Notes under the pieces: model-generated
Seen by the model: only the letters and a program-made list of their open reading frames with translations
Database searches by the model: none
What the model was told of the DNA's origin: nothing
DNA from: Halobacteriales archaeon YIM A00013
GTDB taxonomy: Archaea > Halobacteriota > Halobacteria > Halobacteriales > Haloarculaceae
Reading direction: 5' to 3'
Assembly: GCA_025041195.1 (NCBI GenBank)
Contig: JAKCFM010000001.1
Span: 2,294,001 to 2,358,000 of the forward strand
DNA length: 64,000 nt
Part shown: positions 9,290-17,080 of the stretch, one piece after another
How positions within the stretch are numbered: the stretch's first letter is position 1
Layout: the number at the start of each line of letters is the position of its first letter
Position numbers and translations under genes: made by a program

Positions 9290-10246
9290 ATGACGACGCT
9301 CGGCACCGCAACCGCGTGTCCCGGTGAGATCGCCACGGGGCAGCTGACCGTCGGTGAAGCTCGCGATGGCAGCGACGTCTCGCTCCCGGTTGCGGTGATC
9401 AACGGACAGAACGACGGCAAAACGCTCTACATCCAGGCTGTAAGCGACGGTGACGAACTCAACGGACTGGGCGTGATCCAGCGACTGGTGCCACAGCTCG
9501 ACCCAGCGACAATCGATGGGCAGATTCTCATCGTTGGGATCGTCAACTACCACGCGTTTCACGTGAGCCAGCACCGCAATCCGATCGACGACACGAAGAT
9601 GAATCGGGCGTATCCGGGTGATCCAAACGGGATGTCTACCGAACGGATCGCACACGCCACGTTTCAGGCGGCGACCCGCGCGGATCTCGCACTCGATCTC
9701 CACCAGGGCTCGACCAGTCGCATGATCGACGAAACACGCGTCCGCTGTGGCTCGCGCCACCGGCTGCACAGCGACTGCCTTGAGCTGGCGAAGGTGTTTG
9801 ACTGTGGATTTATCCTTGATCAGAAAGGACCCGATGGCCAGCTTGCACGGGCAGCGCCAAACGAGGGCGTCCCCACAATCGATCCGGAGCTCGGCGGATC
9901 GGTCGGCTGGGATGGAGATAGCATCGAACGCGGGCTGCGTGGCATCGAGCGCGTGTTGAAATACTACGGCTTTCTCGAAGGGACGGTCGACATCAACCCG
10001 CAGACGCGTGCCAACGGCTTCGAACAGTACGGCGCGCCCGCGGGCGGTTTGACACGATTTCACGTCGAGCTCGGCGAGCACGTCGAACGAGGGAATCCGT
10101 TGTTCGATGTGACCGACCCGTTCGGACGGGTGAAATCCACCATCACCGCCGATTCGAAGGGGATATTCTGGCGGGCGCGTCGGCTTCCCCAGGTCGCAAC
10201 CGGCGAGTACGTCTGTTCTGTTGGGACTGATCTCGATGAGTATTGA
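9290..10246 (+). CDS. succinylglutamate desuccinylase/aspartoacylase family protein
   Basis: 318 residues of the zinc-dependent M14-like AstE/AspA family, which removes acyl groups from amino-acid N-termini or related amides. Visible are 'DGDELNGLGVIQRL' (the His/Glu zinc loop; the usual 'GdElnG' is present while the first ligand appears as Asp), 'GIVNYHAF', 'DTKMNRAYPGD' (substrate-binding Asn-Arg), 'ADLALDLHQG' with the second His ligand, and a C-terminal beta-sandwich ('FHVELGEHVERGNPLFDVTD'). The start at 9290 is preferred to one 24 bases upstream. The stop overlaps the threonine synthase-like gene by 11 bases, so the two are probably coupled. Confidence 0.85.
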   Translation: MTTLGTATACPGEIATGQLTVGEARDGSDVSLPVAVINGQNDGKTLYIQAVSDGDELNGLGVIQRLVPQLDPATIDGQILIVGIVNYHAFHVSQHRNPIDDTKMNRAYPGDPNGMSTERIAHATFQAATRADLALDLHQGSTSRMIDETRVRCGSRHRLHSDCLELAKVFDCGFILDQKGPDGQLARAAPNEGVPTIDPELGGSVGWDGDSIERGLRGIERVLKYYGFLEGTVDINPQTRANGFEQYGAPAGGLTRFHVELGEHVERGNPLFDVTDPFGRVKSTITADSKGIFWRARRLPQVATGEYVCSVGTDLDEY

Positions 10247-11300
10247 ACTGCGCTGTCCGGCCTGTGAGGCACGGTTCGACGATCGCTGGCGGTGTGGAGA
10301 CTGTCACTCGCCACTCGAATTTGCGTATTCGCAATCGCCGATCGATCGCGAGTCGCTCTCGCTTGCCGACGGTGTCTGGGGATTCTCGGAGCTGTTGGCC
10401 GTCGATCAAGCCGTCTCGCTCGGTGCGGGTGCCACGCCGCTAGTCGAATCGCCATGGAACTGTGAGTTCAAACTCGAATACGTTGCGCCGACGGGGAGTT
10501 TCAAAGACCGCGGTGCGACCACGGTGATCGCTCGCGCTGTGGACGTCGGTGCTGATGCGCTCATCGAGGATTCCTCAGGCAATGCCGGTGGTGCAGTCGC
10601 AACGTACGCTGGGCGGGCCGGGATGGACTGTACCATTTTCGTCCCGGAGAGTGCGCCAGAATCGAAAATTCAGCCAATCACGCGCAGCGGAGCCACCGTC
10701 GAGCGGATTGGGGGCTCGCGCCAAGACGTGGTCGATGCCTGCGTGGGAGCAGTCGAAGACGGTGCTGGCTGGTACGCCAGTCACGCCTGGAATCCCGCGT
10801 TTTTCGAGGGAACGGCAACCATGGCCTACGAAATTGCCATCCAGCGCGACTGGTCGCTCCCGGATGCGCTCATTATTCCGGTGGGCCACGGGACGCTGTT
10901 GCTCGGCGTCTATCGCGGGTTCAAACGATTGCAGGCGGCGGGGTTAATCGCGTCCGTTCCACGGTTGCTCGGCGTGCAGGCAGCCGGCTATGCGCCAATA
11001 GCCGACTCGCTCCACGAATCAGTTTCCGGGCACAACGACGTGGCTGACGGGATCCACATCACTGAACCCGTCCGGAACGACCAGCTCTTTACTGCGATCG
11101 AATCGACAGCTGGGGACTGCATCGCGATCGAACGCGAGCCCGTCGAGCGTGCGCTGAACGGGCTCCATGCAAACGGCTTCTACGTCGAACCGACGAGTGC
11201 GGTGGCGGTTGCTGGACTCGAACGCTATCGCAAACTGGGCGTGCTCGACCGTGACGACGACGTTGTCGTTCCGTTGACCGGGAGCGGTCTGAAAAAGTAG
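10236..11300 (+). CDS. threonine synthase-like PLP enzyme
   Basis: 354 residues. The N-terminal zinc ribbon has Cys7, Cys10, Cys20 and Cys23. The fold-type II PLP core follows, with the Schiff-base lysine in 'PTGSFKDRGA', phosphate-binding 'EDSSGNAGGAVATYAG', and a C-terminal 'VVPLTGSGLKK' Ser motif. Threonine synthase (O-phosphohomoserine to threonine) is the conventional call. At 354 residues it is short, and many haloarchaea carry several paralogues, so another beta-replacing or deaminating activity is possible. It overlaps the upstream deacylase by 11 bases, hinting at a shared amino-acid-derived substrate. Confidence 0.8.
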   Translation: MSIELRCPACEARFDDRWRCGDCHSPLEFAYSQSPIDRESLSLADGVWGFSELLAVDQAVSLGAGATPLVESPWNCEFKLEYVAPTGSFKDRGATTVIARAVDVGADALIEDSSGNAGGAVATYAGRAGMDCTIFVPESAPESKIQPITRSGATVERIGGSRQDVVDACVGAVEDGAGWYASHAWNPAFFEGTATMAYEIAIQRDWSLPDALIIPVGHGTLLLGVYRGFKRLQAAGLIASVPRLLGVQAAGYAPIADSLHESVSGHNDVADGIHITEPVRNDQLFTAIESTAGDCIAIEREPVERALNGLHANGFYVEPTSAVAVAGLERYRKLGVLDRDDDVVVPLTGSGLKK

Positions 11301-11331
11301 CCGGAAAACGCACAGCTGCTCGCCAGAGCTG

Positions 11332-11985
11332 TTAGAGTCGAGTGGTCTGGAGAATCTTGGACTCGGCCTTTCGGAGGTGTTCGGCTGCCGTACTCGGTGC
11401 ACAGTCGATCAGTGTTGCAATCTCCTCGACGGAGCCCTGTCGGGGGAGCTGGTAGTAGCCCACGTCCTTTGCGGCTTCGAGCGCCTGCCGTTGGCGTGTG
11501 GAGAGCAACGGTTCGGACACACCCGGTAGCCGTCCCATTCCGCTCACCTGCTCAACCGTCACCGCGAACGCGTCAGGAACGTGCTCAAGTGCCGATTGTA
11601 TCTCCTCGGTTGGTCCAAACAACGACACCGTCACTGAGCCATCGCCGTAGTTGTAGGGTGGAACCATTAGCAGGCTGCCAGCCGTGAGCGTAGCGAAGAG
11701 TTCTTTTGACGCCGCCGTCAGCTCGTTGTGGAAATACGTGTAGAAACTGTCCGCTCCGGTTGTCAGTATCTCGAAATCCAGGACGGATGGATGGGTTGAA
11801 ATCTGCGATCGAAACGCGTCGCTATCTCCCTCGATGTAAATCAACAGTCCAAGACGGTCGTCCGAAGCGTTCAGATGGAGCCCAACGACGTGGTCGAGAT
11901 ACGGTGCACTGGCGAGCACCTGGTACATTGAAGGGCTCTCATCGCGCCCGCCGACAGGTTCGATCGTCAGGCGGAGATGTTTCAT
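11332..11985 (-). CDS. bat-type HTH-10 transcriptional regulator
   Basis: 217 residues. The C-terminal HTH_10 domain (~160-215) has 'LSTRQRQALEAAKDVGYYQLPRQ' (split here as the conserved entry helix) and a recognition region 'VEEIATLIDCAPSTAAEHLRKAE'. The N-terminal ~150 residues are a beta-rich sensor resembling other bacterio-opsin activator-like proteins. It is divergent from the epimerase gene at 12074, with ~90 bases between the starts, so that gene is a plausible target. The effector is unknown. It is the second regulator of this type in the first 12 kb. Confidence 0.85.
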   Translation of the reverse strand: MKHLRLTIEPVGGRDESPSMYQVLASAPYLDHVVGLHLNASDDRLGLLIYIEGDSDAFRSQISTHPSVLDFEILTTGADSFYTYFHNELTAASKELFATLTAGSLLMVPPYNYGDGSVTVSLFGPTEEIQSALEHVPDAFAVTVEQVSGMGRLPGVSEPLLSTRQRQALEAAKDVGYYQLPRQGSVEEIATLIDCAPSTAAEHLRKAESKILQTTRL

Positions 11986-12073
11986 GGCAGTGGTTCCGCC
12001 GCATCAGCCTTTAAATCCCCCGTTGCAGTATTGCACCATCGCTACGACACAGGCCCTCCAAACACGAGTTACG

Positions 12074-13036
12074 ATGCAAGTGTTCATCGCTGGTGCGACT
12101 GGCGTGCTCGGCAAACGACTGGTTGCAGAGTTCTCCGAACACGGCTATTCCGTGGTCGGTCTCACACGGGACGGGCGGGGTGACGAGATCGTCGAATCAC
12201 GCGGCGGAGAACCCCGTCGCGGTGATCTGTTCGACGAAGCTTCGATCGTCGACGCCGCACGGGGAGCGGATGTCATCATTCACGCAGCGACTGCGATCCC
12301 GACCGACTCGCCCACGCCTGCGGCCTGGGAACGCAACGATCGCGTTCGGACGGAGGGGGCTCGGGCCCTCGTGAGGGCAGCTGACGAGGTTGGAGCGGAG
12401 CAGTTGCTCCAACAGAGCATCGTCTGGGTTGCCCGCCAGCCTGATGGCAGCAGCTATGACGAGCAGTCCCACCCACATCCTGAATCGTGGACAAAGTCCG
12501 CGCTCGACGCCGAGCTGATTGCACAAGATGGTGGCGAGGAGTACGGATTCGACGTGTCAGTGCTCCGGTGTGGCTACTTCTACGCCCCGGATTCGTACTA
12601 CACACGGGCTGACGGAGCCGGAATCGTCGATGGAGAGCGGCCAATCATCGACGGTTCAGATGGCGTTTTACTGTCGTATCTGCACGCCGACGATGCGGCG
12701 GGTGCGTTCCGCGCGGCCACAGATCACTCCTTGAGCGGGCTGTATCACGTCGTCGACGACACACCGGTCAGCGATACGGAGTTCGTCTCGACGCTCGCCA
12801 GAAACCTCGGCAGTACGCAGCCCGACGCAGTTTCGACCAAGCAGGCCAGCGCGGCGATGGGTGAGATCACCGTCGATCTGTTCACACACCCGATGGCCAC
12901 GACGAACGACGCGTTCAAGGCAGATACCGACTGGGAGCCACGATTTCCATCCTATACTGAAGGTCTGGCACAGGTCGTAGACGAATGGCAGTCAGAAGGG
13001 TATCTCGTAGATTCTCCGCAGAGCAACACTGACTGA
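12074..13036 (+). CDS. NAD(P)-dependent epimerase/dehydratase (extended SDR)
   Basis: 320 residues. The N-terminal Rossmann fold begins immediately with 'FIAGATGVLGKRLV' (Gly-rich motif, ~3-16), followed by 'GLTRD' and a 'VIIHAATAIP' strand. An atypical SDR active site is likely: 'QQSIVWVA' supplies the Ser region, but a clear YxxxK is not evident, so it may be an NmrA/NAD-binding or reductase-like member. The ATG at 12074 is chosen because it directly precedes the first strand. Divergent from a bat-type regulator. The substrate is unknown. The stop is ~100 bases from the AT-rich island. Confidence 0.8.
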   Translation: MQVFIAGATGVLGKRLVAEFSEHGYSVVGLTRDGRGDEIVESRGGEPRRGDLFDEASIVDAARGADVIIHAATAIPTDSPTPAAWERNDRVRTEGARALVRAADEVGAEQLLQQSIVWVARQPDGSSYDEQSHPHPESWTKSALDAELIAQDGGEEYGFDVSVLRCGYFYAPDSYYTRADGAGIVDGERPIIDGSDGVLLSYLHADDAAGAFRAATDHSLSGLYHVVDDTPVSDTEFVSTLARNLGSTQPDAVSTKQASAAMGEITVDLFTHPMATTNDAFKADTDWEPRFPSYTEGLAQVVDEWQSEGYLVDSPQSNTD

Positions 13037-13137
13037 TGATAGATCGGAATTATCGTCATTTCCGAACGTGGCTGCTCAGCTCCGGAGCGACGATGGTGAC
13101 ACGTGGGTGGTCAAATTTGACTGAAAAATGAGTAGTG

Positions 13138-14049
13138 CTAGTTTCCAACCAGTGAATTGAAAATCTCCTCAACAGACGCCTCACGTACGGAGAACGTCTC
13201 GATCGATATTCCTGAATTTTCGATCGATTCGAGGATTGAGCGGCGGTTGGATCGCCGGACCGACTTGACATGAATTTTCGATCCGTTGCGTGAGACATCA
13301 AGGATACCATCGATATCGTCGAGTGTCAAATCTATCGACTTCGAACGATCAGTGGTTTCGAAGATGAGTTCATCACTCACACCAGTTTCCTGTCGTAGAT
13401 CATCAACCGAGCCGGTTGCGACGATCTGACCTGCATTGAGAACACCAACACGATCACAGACGAGTGCGACCTGACCGAGGACATGGCTCGAAAAGAAAAC
13501 GGTAGTTCCCCGTTCATTTTCGGTGTAGACGATCTCTCGGATCAGGCGGGCACCTTCAGGATCGAGACCAGTAAATGGCTCGTCGAGAATCAGCAGTTCT
13601 GGGGAGCCAACGAGTGCCATTGCCACGGCAAGTCGTTGTTGCATCCCCTGTGAATACTCACCGACCGTTTTGGCTCCAACATCACCGAGACCAACGCGGT
13701 CTAGCAGCTTATCGGGGTCATCATTGCTGTGTTTGACATCGATCGCGTACTTCAGATGGGCATAGCCCGTTAGATTGTCGTAGCAACTGTAGCGATCCGG
13801 CAGAATGCCGATCTGCTGGTGGAGTTCACGAATGCTAGATTGTGGATCGAGACCGAGAACGCGGGCGGTTCCACTCGTCGGCGACGTGTAGTTCATCAAA
13901 ATGGCGATTGTAGTTGATTTCCCAGCTCCGTTAGGTCCAAGAAAGCCAAATATTTCACCATCTTCGACGGTCATATCAACTGCGTCGAGCGCTGTGTGTG
14001 AACTATACGTCTTTGTGATATTTGACAGTTCAATTGCGGGTGGTGTCAC
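13138..14049 (-). CDS. ABC transporter ATP-binding protein (island pair 1)
   Basis: 303 residues. Walker A 'GPNGAGKS' at ~38-45, signature 'YSQGMQQRLAVA', Walker B 'LLILDEP', D-loop and 'FFSSHVL' switch His are all intact, followed by a ~90-residue C-terminal extension typical of drug/peptide-export (CcmA/NatA/EcsA-like) ATPases. The ATG overlaps the stop of the permease at 14046 by 4 bases. With that permease it should form a full ABC-2 exporter. The genes here are markedly AT-richer than their neighbours. The likely role is export or extrusion of the Tat-precursor-derived product or protection against it (inferred from context). Confidence 0.9.
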   Translation of the reverse strand: MTPPAIELSNITKTYSSHTALDAVDMTVEDGEIFGFLGPNGAGKSTTIAILMNYTSPTSGTARVLGLDPQSSIRELHQQIGILPDRYSCYDNLTGYAHLKYAIDVKHSNDDPDKLLDRVGLGDVGAKTVGEYSQGMQQRLAVAMALVGSPELLILDEPFTGLDPEGARLIREIVYTENERGTTVFFSSHVLGQVALVCDRVGVLNAGQIVATGSVDDLRQETGVSDELIFETTDRSKSIDLTLDDIDGILDVSRNGSKIHVKSVRRSNRRSILESIENSGISIETFSVREASVEEIFNSLVGN

Positions 14050-14942
14050 GAGAGATCAGCCCTCCGGAAGCCAAGGTATCCGATCGCCGGTATGAGACAG
14101 ATCCACAGAGCCATGATGATGAGCCCAAACTCAGGTGTGAGATAGAATGGTGGTGGGCCAGAAAAAGTACCACCGTAGATCAGCGCAGTCGTTGAAATTC
14201 TTGATTCACCGCTAGCGATAACGGAAAAATACTGACTGGAACTGTTTTTCACACCGAGAATAGCGTTCGTCACCAGAAAATATGACGAATGCGGTGCTAA
14301 CCGGTCGAAGAGGAAAATCCATTGGACAGGCGGAGGATTGAGCGCATTTAATTCGTTGCCAGTAACAAAAGAATATAAAATATTTCTCACATTTTGCCAC
14401 ATGATTAGGAATATGAGAAGATATCCAAGCATGATTCCAACAGCACGTGGCGGTTGTGACACGAGCGCCGAAACGCCGTTGGCAATTGCGACGGAAAGGA
14501 GCACGTAGAGAAGCGTAGCGGCGAGAAATCCACTGAACACGAGCAACGAAAAGCCGCCATAAATCAACGTTCCTAGTACCCCTCCAATAAGCAATACACC
14601 CAAAACTGGAAGTGAAAGAGCTGCTGTCTGACCGAGAATTTTCCCAATAAGGATATCAGCTCTCGTCTGTGGAAATCCAGCGTCAAATTTGATTGATCCG
14701 GAGCGTCTCTGTCCTGCAATTGACCGATATGAGACGACAATCGCTGCTATCGGGATCAGGAGGCCGATCGGTTGCTGGAACGCCCCAAACGCTAGCCGGC
14801 CACCGAGCACTTGCTTGATGAATGGCTCTGGTGAAACTATTCTATTGAAGGAGTAGAAAAATAATAAAATTCCAAGTATCCAGTTCGTCTTTATCCTACG
14901 AAATGCACGAAATTCCTTTTTCGCAATTGGTTTCCAGTTCAT
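14046..14942 (-). CDS. ABC-2 type transporter permease (island pair 1)
   Basis: 298 residues with about six hydrophobic spans: one near ~20-35, then pairs around 55-75, 100-125, 130-155, 170-195 and a final one at ~270-290. A large hydrophilic, Ser/Asn-rich extracytoplasmic loop (~200-260) lies before the last span. The N-terminal 'MNWKPIAKKEFRAFRR' is the cytoplasmic amphipathic start common to ABC-2 permeases. It is coupled to the downstream ATPase by a 4-base overlap and lies 60 bases after the Tat-exported protein gene on the same strand, so all three are probably one transcript. Confidence 0.85.
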   Translation of the reverse strand: MNWKPIAKKEFRAFRRIKTNWILGILLFFYSFNRIVSPEPFIKQVLGGRLAFGAFQQPIGLLIPIAAIVVSYRSIAGQRRSGSIKFDAGFPQTRADILIGKILGQTAALSLPVLGVLLIGGVLGTLIYGGFSLLVFSGFLAATLLYVLLSVAIANGVSALVSQPPRAVGIMLGYLLIFLIMWQNVRNILYSFVTGNELNALNPPPVQWIFLFDRLAPHSSYFLVTNAILGVKNSSSQYFSVIASGESRISTTALIYGGTFSGPPPFYLTPEFGLIIMALWICLIPAIGYLGFRRADLS

Positions 14943-15001
14943 TAATGAAGTATTGTCATCAGTTGCTGCGAATACGTGAAAGTATCGGACAAGGGACTTA
15001 G

Positions 15002-15655
15002 TTATAAGTCGCTACTTGCGTCAACAACCGACCCAACACCGCTACCATTACCTTGTAGGTAAGAGTACGGATTGTATGTTTTATTAGCACAAGGATGCCT
15101 TACTTTTCCAACCTTATGCGAGATGAAATAACCAGATCCCGTTGAATACCACGAATTATCAATACCCTTGTAGTTCCAGCAAATTCCACCCGCATTGCCG
15201 TTGGTGGTCCCACTGTAACTCAGGACGTTGCCGTTGGAAATCGACCAGTTAATTGTATGTTCGAACTTGAACAATCGGCCAGTTGGACCACTCCCATAGA
15301 CAGTGTGACTATACGATCGAGGAACGGCCATCGTCGATGGACCGTCAGAGTCGTTTTGAGTGATTTCAGTTTCAATGGTGAGTAGCTCTTCTTCCATTTC
15401 AATCACTGCAGCTTCCTGCTCATCGGTTAATCCAGACCAGGCAGCGATAGCGGCATCCGAATCACTCGAATTGTAGAAATTCTCCAGGAAGCGTCTCACA
15501 GTCTCTGGGTCGTCAGGATCAACATCTTCTGGATTCGCATCCGTCCCTTTTGCGGTAACACTCATTGTTGGAAGCGTCGCAAGGGCAAGTCCTGTTCCGG
15601 AGAGTTTGAGCAAGTTCCGTCGGCTGATACTATCTGGGAAATTTCGTCGTCCCAT
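15002..15655 (-). CDS. Tat-exported small protein, candidate secreted peptide precursor
   Basis: 217 residues from the ATG at 15655; an upstream GTG would add four. The N-terminus is a clear Tat signal: S-R-R-N-L-L-K with Arg12-Arg13, then a hydrophobic 'GTGLALATLPTMSV' and an Ala-rich cleavage region near 35-40. Residues ~40-105 are highly acidic and helical (propeptide-like). Residues ~110-217 change character: Gly/Ser/Asn/Tyr/Trp-rich, beta-like, weakly charged, with only two cysteines (159 and 189). I do not recognise the family. The modular build resembles halocin precursors, but no specific halocin is matched. It is followed directly by an ABC-2 permease/ATPase pair. Confidence 0.8.
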   Translation of the reverse strand: MGRRNFPDSISRRNLLKLSGTGLALATLPTMSVTAKGTDANPEDVDPDDPETVRRFLENFYNSSDSDAAIAAWSGLTDEQEAAVIEMEEELLTIETEITQNDSDGPSTMAVPRSYSHTVYGSGPTGRLFKFEHTINWSISNGNVLSYSGTTNGNAGGICWNYKGIDNSWYSTGSGYFISHKVGKVRHPCANKTYNPYSYLQGNGSGVGSVVDASSDL

Positions 15656-15674
15656 AGTTCTCTGCACGTGATAG

Positions 15675-15688
15675 ATATATATATAAAT
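15675..15688 (-). promoter_or_regulatory. TATA box for the Tat-exported protein gene
   Basis: An alternating A/T run sits 20-33 bases before the ATG at 15655 on the minus strand. That spacing predicts a leaderless or nearly leaderless transcript for the Tat protein and the two ABC genes after it. Confidence 0.65.
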
Positions 15689-15967
15689 TAGCTACAATGC
15701 AGTATTCATTTGTTATTCGGTAACAACACTTATTATCACACCAAAAGTTAGCTGCAATTCATTTTCAACAACAATAGTCTAACACGTATTTTGAGGATAT
15801 ATACTTTATTCTCGTCGATATTGCTACCGTTAATAATGATTGCTCTAATCCAAATTAGGCGTAACTCAGTCCACTCGTCACAACCAGAGCATCGGAATGA
15901 AGTATACCAAGTTCACTCTTAAAATCAAGCGAAAAATGATATTCTAGAGAGCTATGAGTTCCAAACG
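15689..15967. other. AT-rich divergent intergenic region in the island
   Basis: About 280 bases between the divergent starts of the Tat protein gene and the small membrane protein gene. It is AT-rich with many short A/T runs and no credible open frame. It probably carries both promoters. A TATA-like 'GATATTC' lies ~25 bases before the start at 15968. Confidence 0.5.
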
Positions 15968-16237
15968 ATGATCATCCAACGGGTTACCCTCCAGGGATAT
16001 CTCGTATTGTTAGTTGGGTTACTGTTCATCGTCCAAAACACGCGCTCCGCGATCTCAACCGGTGTGTCCATCGCTGACGGCAGTGGTATTGTTCCCGGTC
16101 TTTTCGGAATCGGCAGCGGTGTGTTCGGATATCTCAGACCAAATCAACTCCCACGTGGGACCGAAGCCGCACCACCCTATCTGTACGCTCTGGCTTCCAT
16201 TGCGACTGTGGCGTTCGTCATCGTGATAGTCATATAA
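15968..16237 (+). CDS. small membrane protein in ABC/Tat island
   Basis: 89 residues with three hydrophobic stretches at about 9-23 ('GYLVLLVGLLFIV'), 38-52 (Gly-rich) and 71-89, ending in the membrane at 'VIVIVI'. The ATG at 15968 has no Shine-Dalgarno but a TATA-like element at the right distance for a leaderless transcript. The translation is hydrophobic and compositionally coherent, unlike the basic antisense frame. It is divergent from the Tat protein and convergent with ABC pair 2. By position it is a candidate self-protection (immunity) or accessory protein; nothing in the sequence proves this. Confidence 0.55.
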   Translation: MIIQRVTLQGYLVLLVGLLFIVQNTRSAISTGVSIADGSGIVPGLFGIGSGVFGYLRPNQLPRGTEAAPPYLYALASIATVAFVIVIVI

Positions 16238-16276
16238 ACTCCAAATCAACGACGCCCCACCAGAACAGTTCTTGAT

Positions 16277-17080
16277 TTAAATATCAGCTCTGGGGAACCA
16301 GTAGTATCCAACGGAAAATAGAACAATTGTCCATAGCAGGAGAACCAACACCATCACTGGCGTTGTGAGGAGTGGCCCAGAAACGGGGGCTCCATAGATC
16401 GCATGGGATGGGGTAACGATCTGGCTATACGCACCAAATGGACTCAACGTCCCGATAAAATGAGATATCGTCTCGGTCGTTGTGGGCTCTCCTAGCTGTG
16501 GGCCGTTGGGTTCGGCGATCTCACTGACCAGCTGTGGCCAGAACGCAGCCCAGATGTAAAATGCGATTGCAACCCCAACTGCTCGCAATCGGGTCGTTGC
16601 GACCGCAGATATTGCTGTCCCGATAGCGGTGTATGCCACACAGAGAAGAAACGTCGAACCAGCGAGTGGCCACAGCGTTCGCCACGATACAGTGATGATT
16701 GAAGTAAACGAAAGTAATTGTATAATGGTAAATGACACCGCTATTAACAATGAGATTGCAATAGATCGTGAAAGGAATACGCCTACAAAAAGATCTGCCT
16801 TGGTGATGGGAGCGCCGAATAGCAGTCTCAACCGCCCAGTTTCTCGATCCGCGACGATCGCTACTGCGGCGGTGAGCAACACTCCGAATGGGAGAACAGT
16901 CCCAACAACAAGCCACAAAGAGAGTCCGAGAGACTCACTGGTTACCGGTCCATTGGACAGAATATATCCAACAAGCGGGCCGCCAACTGTTGCTCCAAGT
17001 GCAATAGCGAGCAGAAATCGTCCAACGATCGTTCGTCGCAACACCGTGAAATCATGCCGGAGAACAGCTGAGACAGTCAT
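16277..17080 (-). CDS. ABC-2 type transporter permease (island pair 2)
   Basis: 267 residues with about six membrane spans: ~22-42, 57-80, 105-130, 140-165, 170-185 and 240-260. The loop carrying 'DRETGRLRLLFGAPITKADLFVG' is typical of ABC-2 permeases of the NosY/NatB-like group. The start (ATG, 17080) overlaps the stop of the upstream ATPase by 4 bases. Little sequence resemblance to the pair 1 permease is visible beyond topology, so the two transporters are likely distinct systems rather than a recent duplication. Confidence 0.85.
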   Translation of the reverse strand: MTVSAVLRHDFTVLRRTIVGRFLLAIALGATVGGPLVGYILSNGPVTSESLGLSLWLVVGTVLPFGVLLTAAVAIVADRETGRLRLLFGAPITKADLFVGVFLSRSIAISLLIAVSFTIIQLLSFTSIITVSWRTLWPLAGSTFLLCVAYTAIGTAISAVATTRLRAVGVAIAFYIWAAFWPQLVSEIAEPNGPQLGEPTTTETISHFIGTLSPFGAYSQIVTPSHAIYGAPVSGPLLTTPVMVLVLLLWTIVLFSVGYYWFPRADI

